A stretch of 64,000 nucleotides of DNA, from the NCBI GenBank assembly GCA_036675275.1, contig JAKFFG010000071.1, forward strand, positions 186,001-250,000. The letters are read 5' to 3'. The position numbers and the translations under genes are program-made. Within the stretch, counting starts at the first letter, position 1; the number at the start of each line of letters is the position of its first letter. Of the stretch, positions 8,510 to 16,542 are shown piece by piece. The notes beneath the pieces are model-generated. The model ran no database searches. It was not told the DNA's origin and saw only the letters and a list, made by a program, of their open reading frames with translations. Origin of the DNA: Pollutimonas sp036675275. GTDB lineage: Bacteria; Pseudomonadota; Gammaproteobacteria; Burkholderiales; Burkholderiaceae_B.

Positions 8510-8738
8510 GGAGCCAGGGGCTGGTGTGTGCTGGGCGGAATTTGAGCGCGCCGCGGCGGCGTCCTGCGTCAGGGGAAAAAGAGCGCGCCTGTCCGAGCGG
8601 CGCGCTTACGGGCAGCCAGTGGCTGCCCGTTGCCGCGAGTTCGCGCTCGCCCTGACGCAGGATGCCGACGCGGGTAGTCCTGTGCGAAGCACAGGACCGC
8701 AGCGATATGGAGCCCGGCCCACACCAGCCCCTGGCTCC
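8510..8738. repeat. Nested inverted-repeat element, about 229 bp
   Basis: A perfect 19-bp inverted repeat (8510-8528 with 8720-8738) encloses a second, 17-bp one with a single G-T wobble (8558-8574 with 8650-8666). Inside these sit hairpins 8582-8589/8599-8606, 8608-8617/8621-8630 (10-bp stem, 3-nt loop) and 8635-8639/8646-8650, and beside them 8677-8685/8689-8697 (9-bp stem). The whole folds as a closed multibranch structure on either strand. It lies in a 454-bp gap (8337-8790) between minus-strand genes. The open frame across it on the minus strand looks like chance. It could be a structured RNA or a dispersed palindromic repeat. Confidence 0.75.
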
Positions 8739-8790
8739 GGCTAAGAATACGGCTAAGACAAAACCCGATACGATTTCGACAACAGAACCG

Positions 8791-9123
8791 TTATTGCGCC
8801 GCCACCGCCCAAACCGCCACACCCAACGCCGCTACCGCAACCACAACCGCCCCCACAGCAACACGCTTCAAAAAAACAATCTCCTGCTGCAACTGCGCGG
8901 CAGCCTTGTCCACGCCCTCGATCGTTTCCTTGAACTGCAGCGCCAGGCCTTTCACCGCCTCCGCATTCTGAGTTACCGCCGACTGAAGCTCACGGATCTG
9001 CTGCGGCATGACCTCCTCCGCCTTGCCCCCGGGCGGCTTGGCCGTAAACATAGGCACCGCCGCCGAAACAATTTGCGTAATGTAGGGTAGCGCCACCTTC
9101 AGCACCGGGAGAAAAGCCGCCAT
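8791..9123 (-). CDS. Small membrane-anchored coiled-coil protein, hypothetical
   Basis: 110 residues. The first part holds a hydrophobic stretch (about 5-28). The middle (about 35-85) is Gln/Glu/Ala-rich and looks coiled-coil (QQIRELQSAVTQNAEAVKGL). The C-terminal 20-odd residues form a strong transmembrane helix. An AGGA lies 7 nt before the ATG, and the gene starts 13 bp after the GFA-family gene, so they are probably co-transcribed. No family is recognised. Confidence 0.7.
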   Translation of the reverse strand: MAAFLPVLKVALPYITQIVSAAVPMFTAKPPGGKAEEVMPQQIRELQSAVTQNAEAVKGLALQFKETIEGVDKAAAQLQQEIVFLKRVAVGAVVVAVAALGVAVWAVAAQ

Positions 9124-9136
9124 GGATAAGTCCTGT

Positions 9137-9637
9137 TCAAACCGATGTCAGTCCCAGCCGCGCATGCCACTCGGCAATCGACTCTTGTGGGTACTCATCG
9201 AAAAATTTATCGCCCGGACCCGCCTGCACCTCCACCCATGACGCCTTGGAGTCCAGCATCAGATGCGTATGTTCGGGCGGTATGGGCAGCGGCGTATCGA
9301 TGGCGGAGGCAAAAGGATGAATCAGTTCAGGCCATTCGGGGCTGAACAACCAAAGTGCGCTGCCGCAACGTTTGCAAAAATGCCGTTCTGCGCTGCTGGT
9401 GTGTGCCAGCTTTTGCCCGGGTTCTTTAAGCTTGGCATGATACACCGACACACTGGCGCTGCCGCTTACCTTCATCGTCTCGGCGTCGCCGGACAGATTA
9501 ATGGCGTAACCGCCGCCACCCTGAGTCTTCCGGCATATCGAGCAATAACAGCGTTGATAGGGATAAGGCGCCGCGCTCCAGACCGTGAACGTTACCGCGC
9601 CGCAATGACAAGATCCTTCAAGTTGCATCGTGGTCAT
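9137..9637 (-). CDS. GFA/CENP-V family zinc protein
   Basis: Member of the glutathione-dependent formaldehyde-activating enzyme / CENP-V fold. Zinc-binding cysteines are all present: Cys10 and Cys12 (SCHCG), Cys30, Cys32 and Cys35 (CYCSIC), Cys88 and Cys91 (FCKRCGS). Family members of this size (166 aa) are mostly of unknown reaction, and the formaldehyde role should not be assumed. Its ATG overlaps the stop of the preceding small gene by 4 bp, indicating translational coupling. Confidence 0.88.
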   Translation of the reverse strand: MTTMQLEGSCHCGAVTFTVWSAAPYPYQRCYCSICRKTQGGGGYAINLSGDAETMKVSGSASVSVYHAKLKEPGQKLAHTSSAERHFCKRCGSALWLFSPEWPELIHPFASAIDTPLPIPPEHTHLMLDSKASWVEVQAGPGDKFFDEYPQESIAEWHARLGLTSV

Positions 9638-9834
9638 TTTCCTTTGTCTTTTTCACCGGCCCCCGGCTTGCTGCCTTCAGGGCTGGGGTCTTGCAGGAAC
9701 TTGCTCAAATACTCGTCCTCGCGCTGTGGACGGTCATCGGTGGGATCCGGTACCGTTTTCTTGTTCTTCGTGTCGTCCGGTTCCGGCTTTTTCCGGTCAG
9801 GTACGGCTGGCTGTTCAGGCATGGGAGCCTCCAT
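9634..9834 (-). CDS. Small hydrophilic hypothetical protein
   Basis: 66 residues dominated by Pro, Asp, Glu, Lys and Arg, with no hydrophobic core, so probably disordered. Support for being real comes from the ATGA overlap (9634-9637) with the GFA-family gene and its place in a minus-strand run. An alternative ATG lies at residue 5. Function unknown. Confidence 0.5.
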   Translation of the reverse strand: MEAPMPEQPAVPDRKKPEPDDTKNKKTVPDPTDDRPQREDEYLSKFLQDPSPEGSKPGAGEKDKGK

Positions 9835-9861
9835 AAGTGGATATGAATCGCCCTGACCGGA

Positions 9862-10416
9862 TCAGCAATCGCGGTGCCTGGTGGGCAGCCTGGCCAGTAT
9901 CTCGTAATTTGATCCGCCTTCGCCGGGGCTCGACGCCACCAATACACACTGCTCCGGCGTCCAGGACAGGGCAGGCCGTGAAAGCTCGCCCGGGTCGCAT
10001 GGCCCTGCTTTGCGCAGCAAGGACACATGAGGCCTGAACAGGGATGCCGGGCGTTGCCAGCCTGCAGCTTCAAGCTTCGACCATACCGCCGCATAGGCAT
10101 CATCCAGCCAGGGAACCCTATCGTCATCGGCCGAAGAGGGGCCGGCCCATACCACGCGCGGACCTGAAAAGCGTCCGAAACACTTCAACTGCAGCGTGCC
10201 TACGGGCACAACCCAGGCCGATGCCGCCCGGACGAGGTCATGCACCCGGTCCGCAGGCGTATTGCCAAGAAACGCCAATGTCATATGCAGCGTTTCGGCC
10301 CGCATCATGCGCCCGCCGCATAGCGCATGCGCGTCGCGCGCCCATGCCATGATTTCGTCGGCTGCCGCCGCCGAGGGCCACAAGGCAAAGAACAGTCGCT
10401 GCGAAGTCTGGTTCAT
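9862..10416 (-). CDS. thpR: RNA 2',3'-cyclic phosphodiesterase (LigT/ThpR family)
   Basis: 2H phosphoesterase that opens 2',3'-cyclic phosphates on RNA ends. The two signature motifs are H44-M-T46-L and H130-V-S132-L. From the chosen ATG (10416) the protein is 184 aa, a normal size. The frame stays open 126 nt further upstream, but that extension overlaps the neighbouring gene and is basic and low in conservation. It lies 11 bp downstream of the flavin oxidoreductase gene, likely in one transcript. Confidence 0.88.
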   Translation of the reverse strand: MNQTSQRLFFALWPSAAAADEIMAWARDAHALCGGRMMRAETLHMTLAFLGNTPADRVHDLVRAASAWVVPVGTLQLKCFGRFSGPRVVWAGPSSADDDRVPWLDDAYAAVWSKLEAAGWQRPASLFRPHVSLLRKAGPCDPGELSRPALSWTPEQCVLVASSPGEGGSNYEILARLPTRHRDC

Positions 10417-10427
10417 ATAAATATGGG

Positions 10428-11546
10428 TCAGCGCATGCCGAAGCTTGTTTCGCCAAAGACACGGTTCTTGCCGGTGGGCAATGCGCGCCAGTATTGAGAA
10501 GGCCCTTCGACCTGAGCATCGAGCTCGGCGGCGGCATGCCATGCCCAGCGCGGATCATAAAGCGCGGCGCGGCCCAGTGCGACCATGTCGGCCTTGCCTT
10601 CGGCCACAACTTCCTGCGCCTGCTGCGCGGTAGTAATCAAACCGACCGCTATCGTAGGCAGGCCGACTTCGCTCTTCAGGGCCTGTGCCAGGTGAACCTG
10701 ATAGCCCGGCCCCACCGGAATGCGCTGCGCCGGCGACACGCCGCCGCTGGATACATCAATCCAGTCGCAACCCAACTGCTTCACCCGCAATGCGAATTCG
10801 ATCGTCTGGTCCAGGGTCCAGCTGGGGGCCGATTCGACCCAGTCCGTGGCCGATACGCGCACGCCCAGCGCCATGCCATCCGGAATCGCAGTACGTACCG
10901 CCTGAAAAACCTCGAGCGGAAAGCGCATGCGGTTTTCAAGGTTGCCGCCGTACTCATCGCTACGCTGGTTGGAAATCGGGGACAGGAATTGATGGAGCAG
11001 ATAGCCGTGCGCGGCGTGCAACTCTATGGCATCCAGCCCCAGACGCACCGCGCGCTGTGCGGCGTCGACAAAGGCCTGCTTGATGCCGTGCAGATCCTCG
11101 ATAGTCAGTGCGCGCGGCGGCGGCTCGCCTTCTTTGTGCGCCACGGCAGACGGAGCCACCGGAAGCCAGCCCCCCTTGTCCCGGGCGATAAGCTGCCCGC
11201 CATCCCACGGGGCAGCACTGGATCCTTTGCGCCCGGCGTGCCCCAACTGGATCGCCAGCTTGATGCCCGAAGTTGCCCGCAGCACCTTGACCACTTCGGC
11301 CAGCGCTGTTTCGTTATCGTCGTTCCATAGACCCAGGCAGCCGGGCGTGATACGCCCTTCCTCGGCGACCGCGGTGGCCTCGATACACAAGAGGCCGGCG
11401 CCGCCCAGGGCCAGGCTGGAAAGATGAGCCATGTGCCAGCTTGTGGCATTGCCATCGACCGCGGAATACTGGCACATGGGCGAAATTACGACGCGATTGG
11501 CCAGTGCAACGCTGCGCAGCTTGATAGGGTCGAAAAGCTCGGTCAT
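10428..11546 (-). CDS. namA: NADH:flavin oxidoreductase, YqjM-type old yellow enzyme
   Basis: FMN-dependent ene-reductase acting on activated C=C bonds. Cys25 in PMCQYS is the YqjM-class cysteine that tunes flavin potential. His177 and His180 in ELHAAHGYLLHQF form the substrate-binding pair. The phosphate-binding glycines appear near the end (ALGRAALYDPRW). At 372 aa it fits the thermophilic-like/YqjM class rather than the yeast OYE class. Physiological substrate unknown; detoxification of quinones or enones is usual. Confidence 0.92.
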   Translation of the reverse strand: MTELFDPIKLRSVALANRVVISPMCQYSAVDGNATSWHMAHLSSLALGGAGLLCIEATAVAEEGRITPGCLGLWNDDNETALAEVVKVLRATSGIKLAIQLGHAGRKGSSAAPWDGGQLIARDKGGWLPVAPSAVAHKEGEPPPRALTIEDLHGIKQAFVDAAQRAVRLGLDAIELHAAHGYLLHQFLSPISNQRSDEYGGNLENRMRFPLEVFQAVRTAIPDGMALGVRVSATDWVESAPSWTLDQTIEFALRVKQLGCDWIDVSSGGVSPAQRIPVGPGYQVHLAQALKSEVGLPTIAVGLITTAQQAQEVVAEGKADMVALGRAALYDPRWAWHAAAELDAQVEGPSQYWRALPTGKNRVFGETSFGMR

Positions 11547-11724
11547 TGATCTTCCTTGGTCTGGTAACGAAGTTGAAAAGCGTTTTGCAGCTTACAAAAA
11601 CACGATAAAAGCAATAAATAGTTGTAGACGTCCACTCGGGCATACCCCAACGCCAGCCCATTGACGTTTAAACGGGCACTTCGCTAACATCGGCCACTAC
11701 CCCCTGCCACCGGAGAGTCCTGCA

Positions 11725-12873
11725 GTGAAACCACAGTCCCTGGACATGATAACCAAGCTTGTCGGTTTCGATACCGTGTCACGAAATTCGAACCTGCAAC
11801 TGATCCACTATATACGGGACTACCTGGAAAGCCATGGCGTGCAAAGCCATCTGGTCGGCAATCCCGAGGGAACCAAGGCGAACCTGTTTGCCACCGTCGG
11901 CCCCAACGTCGAAGGCGGCATCGTCCTGTCCGGCCATACCGACGTCGTGCCCGTCGACGGCCAACCATGGGATACGGACCCATTCACCATCGAGCAGAAG
12001 GACGGTCGCCTGTACGGCCGTGGCACATGCGACATGAAGGCATTTTCGGCTGTGGCGCTGTCCATGGTGCCGGACATGCTCAAGAAGGGACTGAAGCGAC
12101 CTGTCCATTTTGCGCTCAGCTATGACGAAGAAATCGGCTGCTTCGGCGCCCCTTCCATGATAGACAGGCTGGTTACCGATATTGCAAAGCCCAGCGCCGT
12201 CATCGTAGGCGAACCCACCAGCATGCGTCCTATTGTGGCCCACAAGGGCATAGCCGCCCTGCGCACCACCATCATCGGCCATGAAGCCCATTCCAGCCAG
12301 GTGCAGCGCGGCGTAAGCGCCGTAACCACCGCCGCCAGGCTGATCACTTTCATCGACGACATGATGGCCGAAAATAAAGCATCCGCCGACCCGGACTGCC
12401 GCTTCGAGCCGCCCTACACCACACTGCATGTAGGCGTGGTACACGGCGGTACGGCGATCAATATCATTTCACGCGAATGTTCGTTCATCTGGGATATACG
12501 CGCCCTGCCTGGCGACGACTGGCGCAAGTACCTGGATCGCTTCCAGGAATATGCCGATACGCTGCTGCCTGCCATGCGGGCCATTGCGCCGGCGGCCGCC
12601 ATCACCACTGAAATCATGGCCGACGCCCCTCCTTTGCAGGACCAGGGCGGGCCGGCCCAAGACCTTATCTTCAAACTGTGCGGCCATACTCACGGCGATG
12701 TCGTGCCTTATGCGGCCGAAGCGGGACAGTTTCAGGAACGAGGCTTTTCCGTCGTGCTTTGCGGTCCGGGCTCCATTGACCAGGCGCACCAGCCCAATGA
12801 ATATATCGACATATCGCAGGTAACGGCCTGCGAAAAATTTCTGGAAGACATCACCGATCAATTATCACGGTAG
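11725..12873 (+). CDS. argE: M20-family deacylase, acetylornithine-deacetylase-like (ArgE)
   Basis: Di-zinc amidohydrolase. Metal-site residues are His71 and Asp73 (SGHTDVVPV), Asp103 (GTCDMKAF) and the Glu135-Glu136 pair, with a dimerisation domain at about 175-290. Length 382 aa matches ArgE. The start is GTG at 11725 with GGAGAG upstream at 11712-11716. It sits directly ahead of a peptide-type ABC importer on the same strand (66-bp gap), which suggests a role in hydrolysing an imported N-acyl amino acid or peptide rather than, or besides, arginine synthesis. The family call is firm; the substrate is not. Confidence 0.85.
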   Translation: MKPQSLDMITKLVGFDTVSRNSNLQLIHYIRDYLESHGVQSHLVGNPEGTKANLFATVGPNVEGGIVLSGHTDVVPVDGQPWDTDPFTIEQKDGRLYGRGTCDMKAFSAVALSMVPDMLKKGLKRPVHFALSYDEEIGCFGAPSMIDRLVTDIAKPSAVIVGEPTSMRPIVAHKGIAALRTTIIGHEAHSSQVQRGVSAVTTAARLITFIDDMMAENKASADPDCRFEPPYTTLHVGVVHGGTAINIISRECSFIWDIRALPGDDWRKYLDRFQEYADTLLPAMRAIAPAAAITTEIMADAPPLQDQGGPAQDLIFKLCGHTHGDVVPYAAEAGQFQERGFSVVLCGPGSIDQAHQPNEYIDISQVTACEKFLEDITDQLSR

Positions 12874-12939
12874 TTCCGTTGAACGCACGGCAGTCCTGTT
12901 ACACGCGGCATTCCTATAAAACCAGCGCAGGAGACAACA

Positions 12940-14544
12940 ATGAAATTCAAGCAACTGATGAAACACACCGCTATTGCGGCCACGCTAGCCTTGAGCGTAG
13001 GCTTGTCGCAGTCCGTCGATGCCAAGACACTGCGCTGGGCCTATCAGGGCGACATGATGTCGCTGGATCCCATGGCGCTGAACGAAACATTCACATTGGG
13101 ATTCCAGAGCTGGTTCTATGAAACACTGACCGCCTACGACAAGGACCTGAAGCTGGTCCCGATGCTGGCCGAAAAATGGGAGAACCCCGAGCCAACCAAG
13201 TGGGTCTTTCACCTGCGCAAGGGCGTGAAGTTTCATGACGGCAGCCCTTTTACCGCCGACGACGTGATCTTTTCCTGGAAACGCAGCCAGACACCGGGCT
13301 CCGACATGAAGGCTTACGGCGCCAAGGCGACCGAGATCAAGAAGATCGACGACCATACGATCGAAGTCATTACGCCCACGCCCAACCCCATTTTGCCGCG
13401 CGACTGGACCTTTCTCTACATCATGAGCAAGCAGTGGGCGGAAAAGAACAATACCGTTGAAGCCACCAATGTAAAGGGAGGCGAAAGCAATTACGCCAAC
13501 CTGCACGAGAACGGCACCGGCCCATTCATGGTGGTCGACCGCGCGCCCGATGTAAAAACCACACTCAAGCGCTTTGAAGGGTACTGGAACAAAGACATGC
13601 CGACCAACGTCACCGAGGTCGTGTTCCAGCCGATTACGCAGGAATCGACCCGTGTTGCCGCATTGATTTCGGGCGAAATGGACATTGTCATTCCCGTGCC
13701 GGTGCAAGACTGGCCGCGCCTCGAAAGCGAGCCCAATGTACAGGTCATGAACGAACCTGAAGCGCGAGCCGTCTTCATCGGCATGGACCAGCACCGCGAC
13801 GAACTGCTGTTCTCCAACGTCAAAGGCAAGAATCCGTTCAAAGACAAGCGTGTGCGTCAGGCAGTCAATCTTGCCGTCGACACCAAGATCATCAACCAGA
13901 AAATCATGCGCGGCGCGGCAAACCCCCTGGGCACGCTCATCGCCGACAAGATCAACGGCTTCGACGCGTCGTTTGGCGCACCATACAAGACCGACATCGA
14001 CAAGGCCAAGAAGCTTCTGGTCGAGGCGGGCTACCCCGACGGTTTCTCGGTGCAGCTCGACTGCCCCAACGACCGCTATGTCAACGACGAAAAGGTGTGC
14101 CAGGCAGTCGCCAGCATGCTGGCGCGCGTAGGCATCAAGATCGACCTGCTCGCGCAAACCAAATCGAAGTACTTTGCCAAGATCCTGCTGCAGGCCGGCA
14201 ACAACACCAGCATGTACATGCTGGGCTGGACGCCCAGCTCTATCGATGCGGCCAACGCCCTGACCAATCTGGTTGCATGCCGCGACCCGAAAACAGCGGC
14301 CGGGCAGTTCAACCTCGGCGGCTACTGCAACAAGGAAATCGACGCCCTGACCGCCAAGATCGACGTGGAAACCGACCAGGCCAAGCGCAATGCCATGATC
14401 AAGGAAGCGTTCACCATGCTGCACAACGACTATGGCTATCTGCCCTTGCACCAGCAGCCGATGTCATGGGGCGTGCGTAAAGGCATCAAGGTGGCCCAGC
14501 GCGCCGACGACGTGCTGGACATCCGCAACGTGGTCATGCCTTGA
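12940..14544 (+). CDS. ABC transporter substrate-binding protein, peptide/nickel family 5
   Basis: Periplasmic solute receptor of the DppA/OppA type. The Sec signal peptide is residues 1-28 (ends SQSVDA). The mature 506 residues carry the family features YETLTAYD, LAEKWE and LRKGVKFHDGSPFTADDVIFSW. GCAGGAG gives a strong ribosome-binding site 7-8 nt before the ATG. The permeases and ATPase follow after a stem-loop. The ligand cannot be read from sequence; dipeptides, oligopeptides or N-acylated compounds are candidates given the adjacent deacylase. Confidence 0.92.
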   Translation: MKFKQLMKHTAIAATLALSVGLSQSVDAKTLRWAYQGDMMSLDPMALNETFTLGFQSWFYETLTAYDKDLKLVPMLAEKWENPEPTKWVFHLRKGVKFHDGSPFTADDVIFSWKRSQTPGSDMKAYGAKATEIKKIDDHTIEVITPTPNPILPRDWTFLYIMSKQWAEKNNTVEATNVKGGESNYANLHENGTGPFMVVDRAPDVKTTLKRFEGYWNKDMPTNVTEVVFQPITQESTRVAALISGEMDIVIPVPVQDWPRLESEPNVQVMNEPEARAVFIGMDQHRDELLFSNVKGKNPFKDKRVRQAVNLAVDTKIINQKIMRGAANPLGTLIADKINGFDASFGAPYKTDIDKAKKLLVEAGYPDGFSVQLDCPNDRYVNDEKVCQAVASMLARVGIKIDLLAQTKSKYFAKILLQAGNNTSMYMLGWTPSSIDAANALTNLVACRDPKTAAGQFNLGGYCNKEIDALTAKIDVETDQAKRNAMIKEAFTMLHNDYGYLPLHQQPMSWGVRKGIKVAQRADDVLDIRNVVMP

Positions 14545-14564
14545 GCCACCCGTAACGACGGTGC

Positions 14565-14593
14565 GACCCGCAAGCTGGAACAGTTTGCGGGTC
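14565..14593 (+). promoter_or_regulatory. Intra-operon stem-loop between receptor and permease genes
   Basis: A 13-bp stem with one G-T pair (14565-14577 with 14581-14593) closes a GAA loop. No T-run follows. In this position, such hairpins commonly protect the receptor mRNA from 3' decay or thin out downstream transcription, giving excess binding protein. Confidence 0.75.
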
Positions 14594-14630
14594 ATTCAGC
14601 CGTCCCGCTCCATACTGGAAGCTCATTTAC

Positions 14631-15602
14631 ATGCTCAATTTCATTGCCCGACGGATTTTCCAGTCGATCTTCGTGATGCTTACCGTAGGGCTCATTGCTT
14701 TTGCGATGTTCCGTTACGTCGGCGATCCCATCAACAACATGGTGGGCCAGGATACAACCCTGGAACAACGAGCCGAGATGCGCAAGCAATTGGGGCTGGA
14801 CGACCCGTTCCTGGTTCAGTACGTGCGTTTCATCGGCAATGCGGCGCAAGGCGACTTCGGTGTCTCCTACCGCCAGCGCCGGCCGGTCAGCGAGCTCATC
14901 GAAAGCCGCTTGCCGGCCACGCTTGAACTGTCGCTGGTCTCGGCCCTTATGGCCTTGTTCCTGGGCATTCCCATGGGCATCTATACCGCCCTGAGACGCA
15001 ATGGCGTGCTATCGCGCAGCTTCATGGCTTTGTCGCTCATCGGCATATCGCTGCCCACCTTTCTCATCGGCATCCTGATGATTCTGGTCTTCGGCGTCAT
15101 GCTGCGCTGGCTGCCCAGTTTCGGGCGGGGCGAAGTCGTGCAACTGGGGTGGTGGTCCACGGGCTTCCTGACCAAGAGCGGCTGGCAGTCGCTGATCATG
15201 CCCGCCTTTACTCTGGCCCTGTTCCAGATGACGCTGATCATGCGGCTGGTGCGCGCCGAAATGCTGGAGGTCATGCAAACGGATTTCATCAAGTTCGCAC
15301 GGGCCCGTGGGCTGCCCGAACGCATGATCAACTTCCGCCATGCGCTCAAGAACACCCTGGTACCCGTCATTACCATTACCGGGCTGCAACTGGGATCCAT
15401 CATTGCGTTTTCCATCATCACCGAAACCGTGTTCCAGTGGCCAGGCATGGGGCTGTTGTTCATTCAGTCCATAGGCGTGGTCGATATTCCCGTGATGGCG
15501 GCCTACCTGTTATTGATCGCTTTCTTTTTCGTGATCATCAATCTCATTGTCGATTTATTGTATTTCGCTGTCGATCCACGATTGCGCGTGCAGAAAAGCT
15601 AG
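14631..15602 (+). CDS. ABC transporter permease, DppB type
   Basis: Inner-membrane subunit of the peptide importer, 323 aa, with six predicted membrane spans, the first at about 9-30. The EAA coupling motif is in the cytoplasmic loop around residues 210-235 (MLEVMQTDFIKFARARGLPE). Starts 86 bp after the receptor gene and 13 bp before the second permease. Confidence 0.93.
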   Translation: MLNFIARRIFQSIFVMLTVGLIAFAMFRYVGDPINNMVGQDTTLEQRAEMRKQLGLDDPFLVQYVRFIGNAAQGDFGVSYRQRRPVSELIESRLPATLELSLVSALMALFLGIPMGIYTALRRNGVLSRSFMALSLIGISLPTFLIGILMILVFGVMLRWLPSFGRGEVVQLGWWSTGFLTKSGWQSLIMPAFTLALFQMTLIMRLVRAEMLEVMQTDFIKFARARGLPERMINFRHALKNTLVPVITITGLQLGSIIAFSIITETVFQWPGMGLLFIQSIGVVDIPVMAAYLLLIAFFFVIINLIVDLLYFAVDPRLRVQKS

Positions 15603-15615
15603 AAGGTATTAATCA

Positions 15616-16533
15616 ATGGCTCAAAACGCCTTGTCCCGCCTGTACCACAGCGACATCGTCTACAGCTTCAGCCGCTCGCCCACGGCCATCATCTCCGCCA
15701 TTGTGGCGCTGATCATCATCATCGGCGCCGTATGCGCGCCCCTGTTCGCGCCGCACAACCCCTTTGACCTGGCCACGCTTGATTTGCTGGATGCGAATAT
15801 CCCGCCGATCTGGTCGGCCAACGGCGATCCGCGCTTTCTGCTGGGTACCGACGACCAGGGCCGCGACATGCTCTCGGCCATCATGTACGGTTCGCGCATT
15901 TCGCTGCTGGTCGGCTTCGCGTCCGTGCTGTTTTCGCTGGTCATCGGTGTATCGCTGGGCCTGGTCAGCGGCTATGTGGGCGGACGTGTGGACAGCATCA
16001 TCATGCGCATCGCCGATGTGCAGCTATCATTTCCCGCGATCCTGATTGCCTTGCTGGTAGACGGAATCGCCCGCGGCTTGCTGCCGCGGGACTCTCATGA
16101 CAGTCTTTCCCTTTATGTGCTGATTTTTGCCATCGGTGTTTCGGGCTGGGTGCAATATGCGCGCACCGTGCGCGGCGCCACCATGGTCGAGCGCAACAAA
16201 GAATACGTGCAGGCAGCCCGCCTGATCGGCATGCGCCCCTTCATGGTGCTGCGCCGCCATGTACTGCCCAATGTCATGGGCCCTGTACTGGTCATCGCCA
16301 CAATACATCTGGCCGTTGCCATTATCACCGAGGCGACCCTGTCCTTCCTGGGGGTCGGCATTCCGCCCACGACTCCCTCCCTGGGCACCCTTATCCGCAT
16401 CGGCAACAGCTACTTGTTCTCGGGCGACTGGTGGATCTCCATTTTTCCCGGTATCGCGCTGGTCCTGCTGGCCTTGTCGGTCAACTTGCTGGGTGATTGG
16501 CTGCGCGATGCGCTCAATCCCAAGCTTCGCTAA
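15616..16533 (+). CDS. ABC transporter permease, DppC type
   Basis: Second membrane subunit, 305 aa. An N-terminal cytoplasmic segment precedes the first span (about 22-45), and LGTDDQGRDMLSAIMYGSRIS is a hallmark of the DppC/OppC family. The EAA loop reads EYVQAARLIGMRPFMVLRRH. AGAAGG precedes the ATG. Confidence 0.93.
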   Translation: MAQNALSRLYHSDIVYSFSRSPTAIISAIVALIIIIGAVCAPLFAPHNPFDLATLDLLDANIPPIWSANGDPRFLLGTDDQGRDMLSAIMYGSRISLLVGFASVLFSLVIGVSLGLVSGYVGGRVDSIIMRIADVQLSFPAILIALLVDGIARGLLPRDSHDSLSLYVLIFAIGVSGWVQYARTVRGATMVERNKEYVQAARLIGMRPFMVLRRHVLPNVMGPVLVIATIHLAVAIITEATLSFLGVGIPPTTPSLGTLIRIGNSYLFSGDWWISIFPGIALVLLALSVNLLGDWLRDALNPKLR

Positions 16534-16542
16534 GGCTTATAT

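Noticed and set aside
8510..8738. Insertion sequence or transposon remnant
   Set aside because: The outer arms look like terminal repeats, but there is no transposase fragment inside and no target-site duplication that I could see. The inner repeats are nested, which fits a folded RNA or palindromic repeat better.
8406..8822. 138-codon minus-strand frame over the nested inverted repeats
   Set aside because: It is a by-product of the GC-rich palindromic element. It has no ribosome-binding site, an Arg/Trp/Gly-skewed composition with no fold signature, and it overlaps the next gene.
12985..14451. 488-codon minus-strand frame opposite the peptide receptor gene
   Set aside because: It is antisense to a well-defined family 5 receptor, and its composition (His/Val/Asp/Gly) is typical of a shadow frame.
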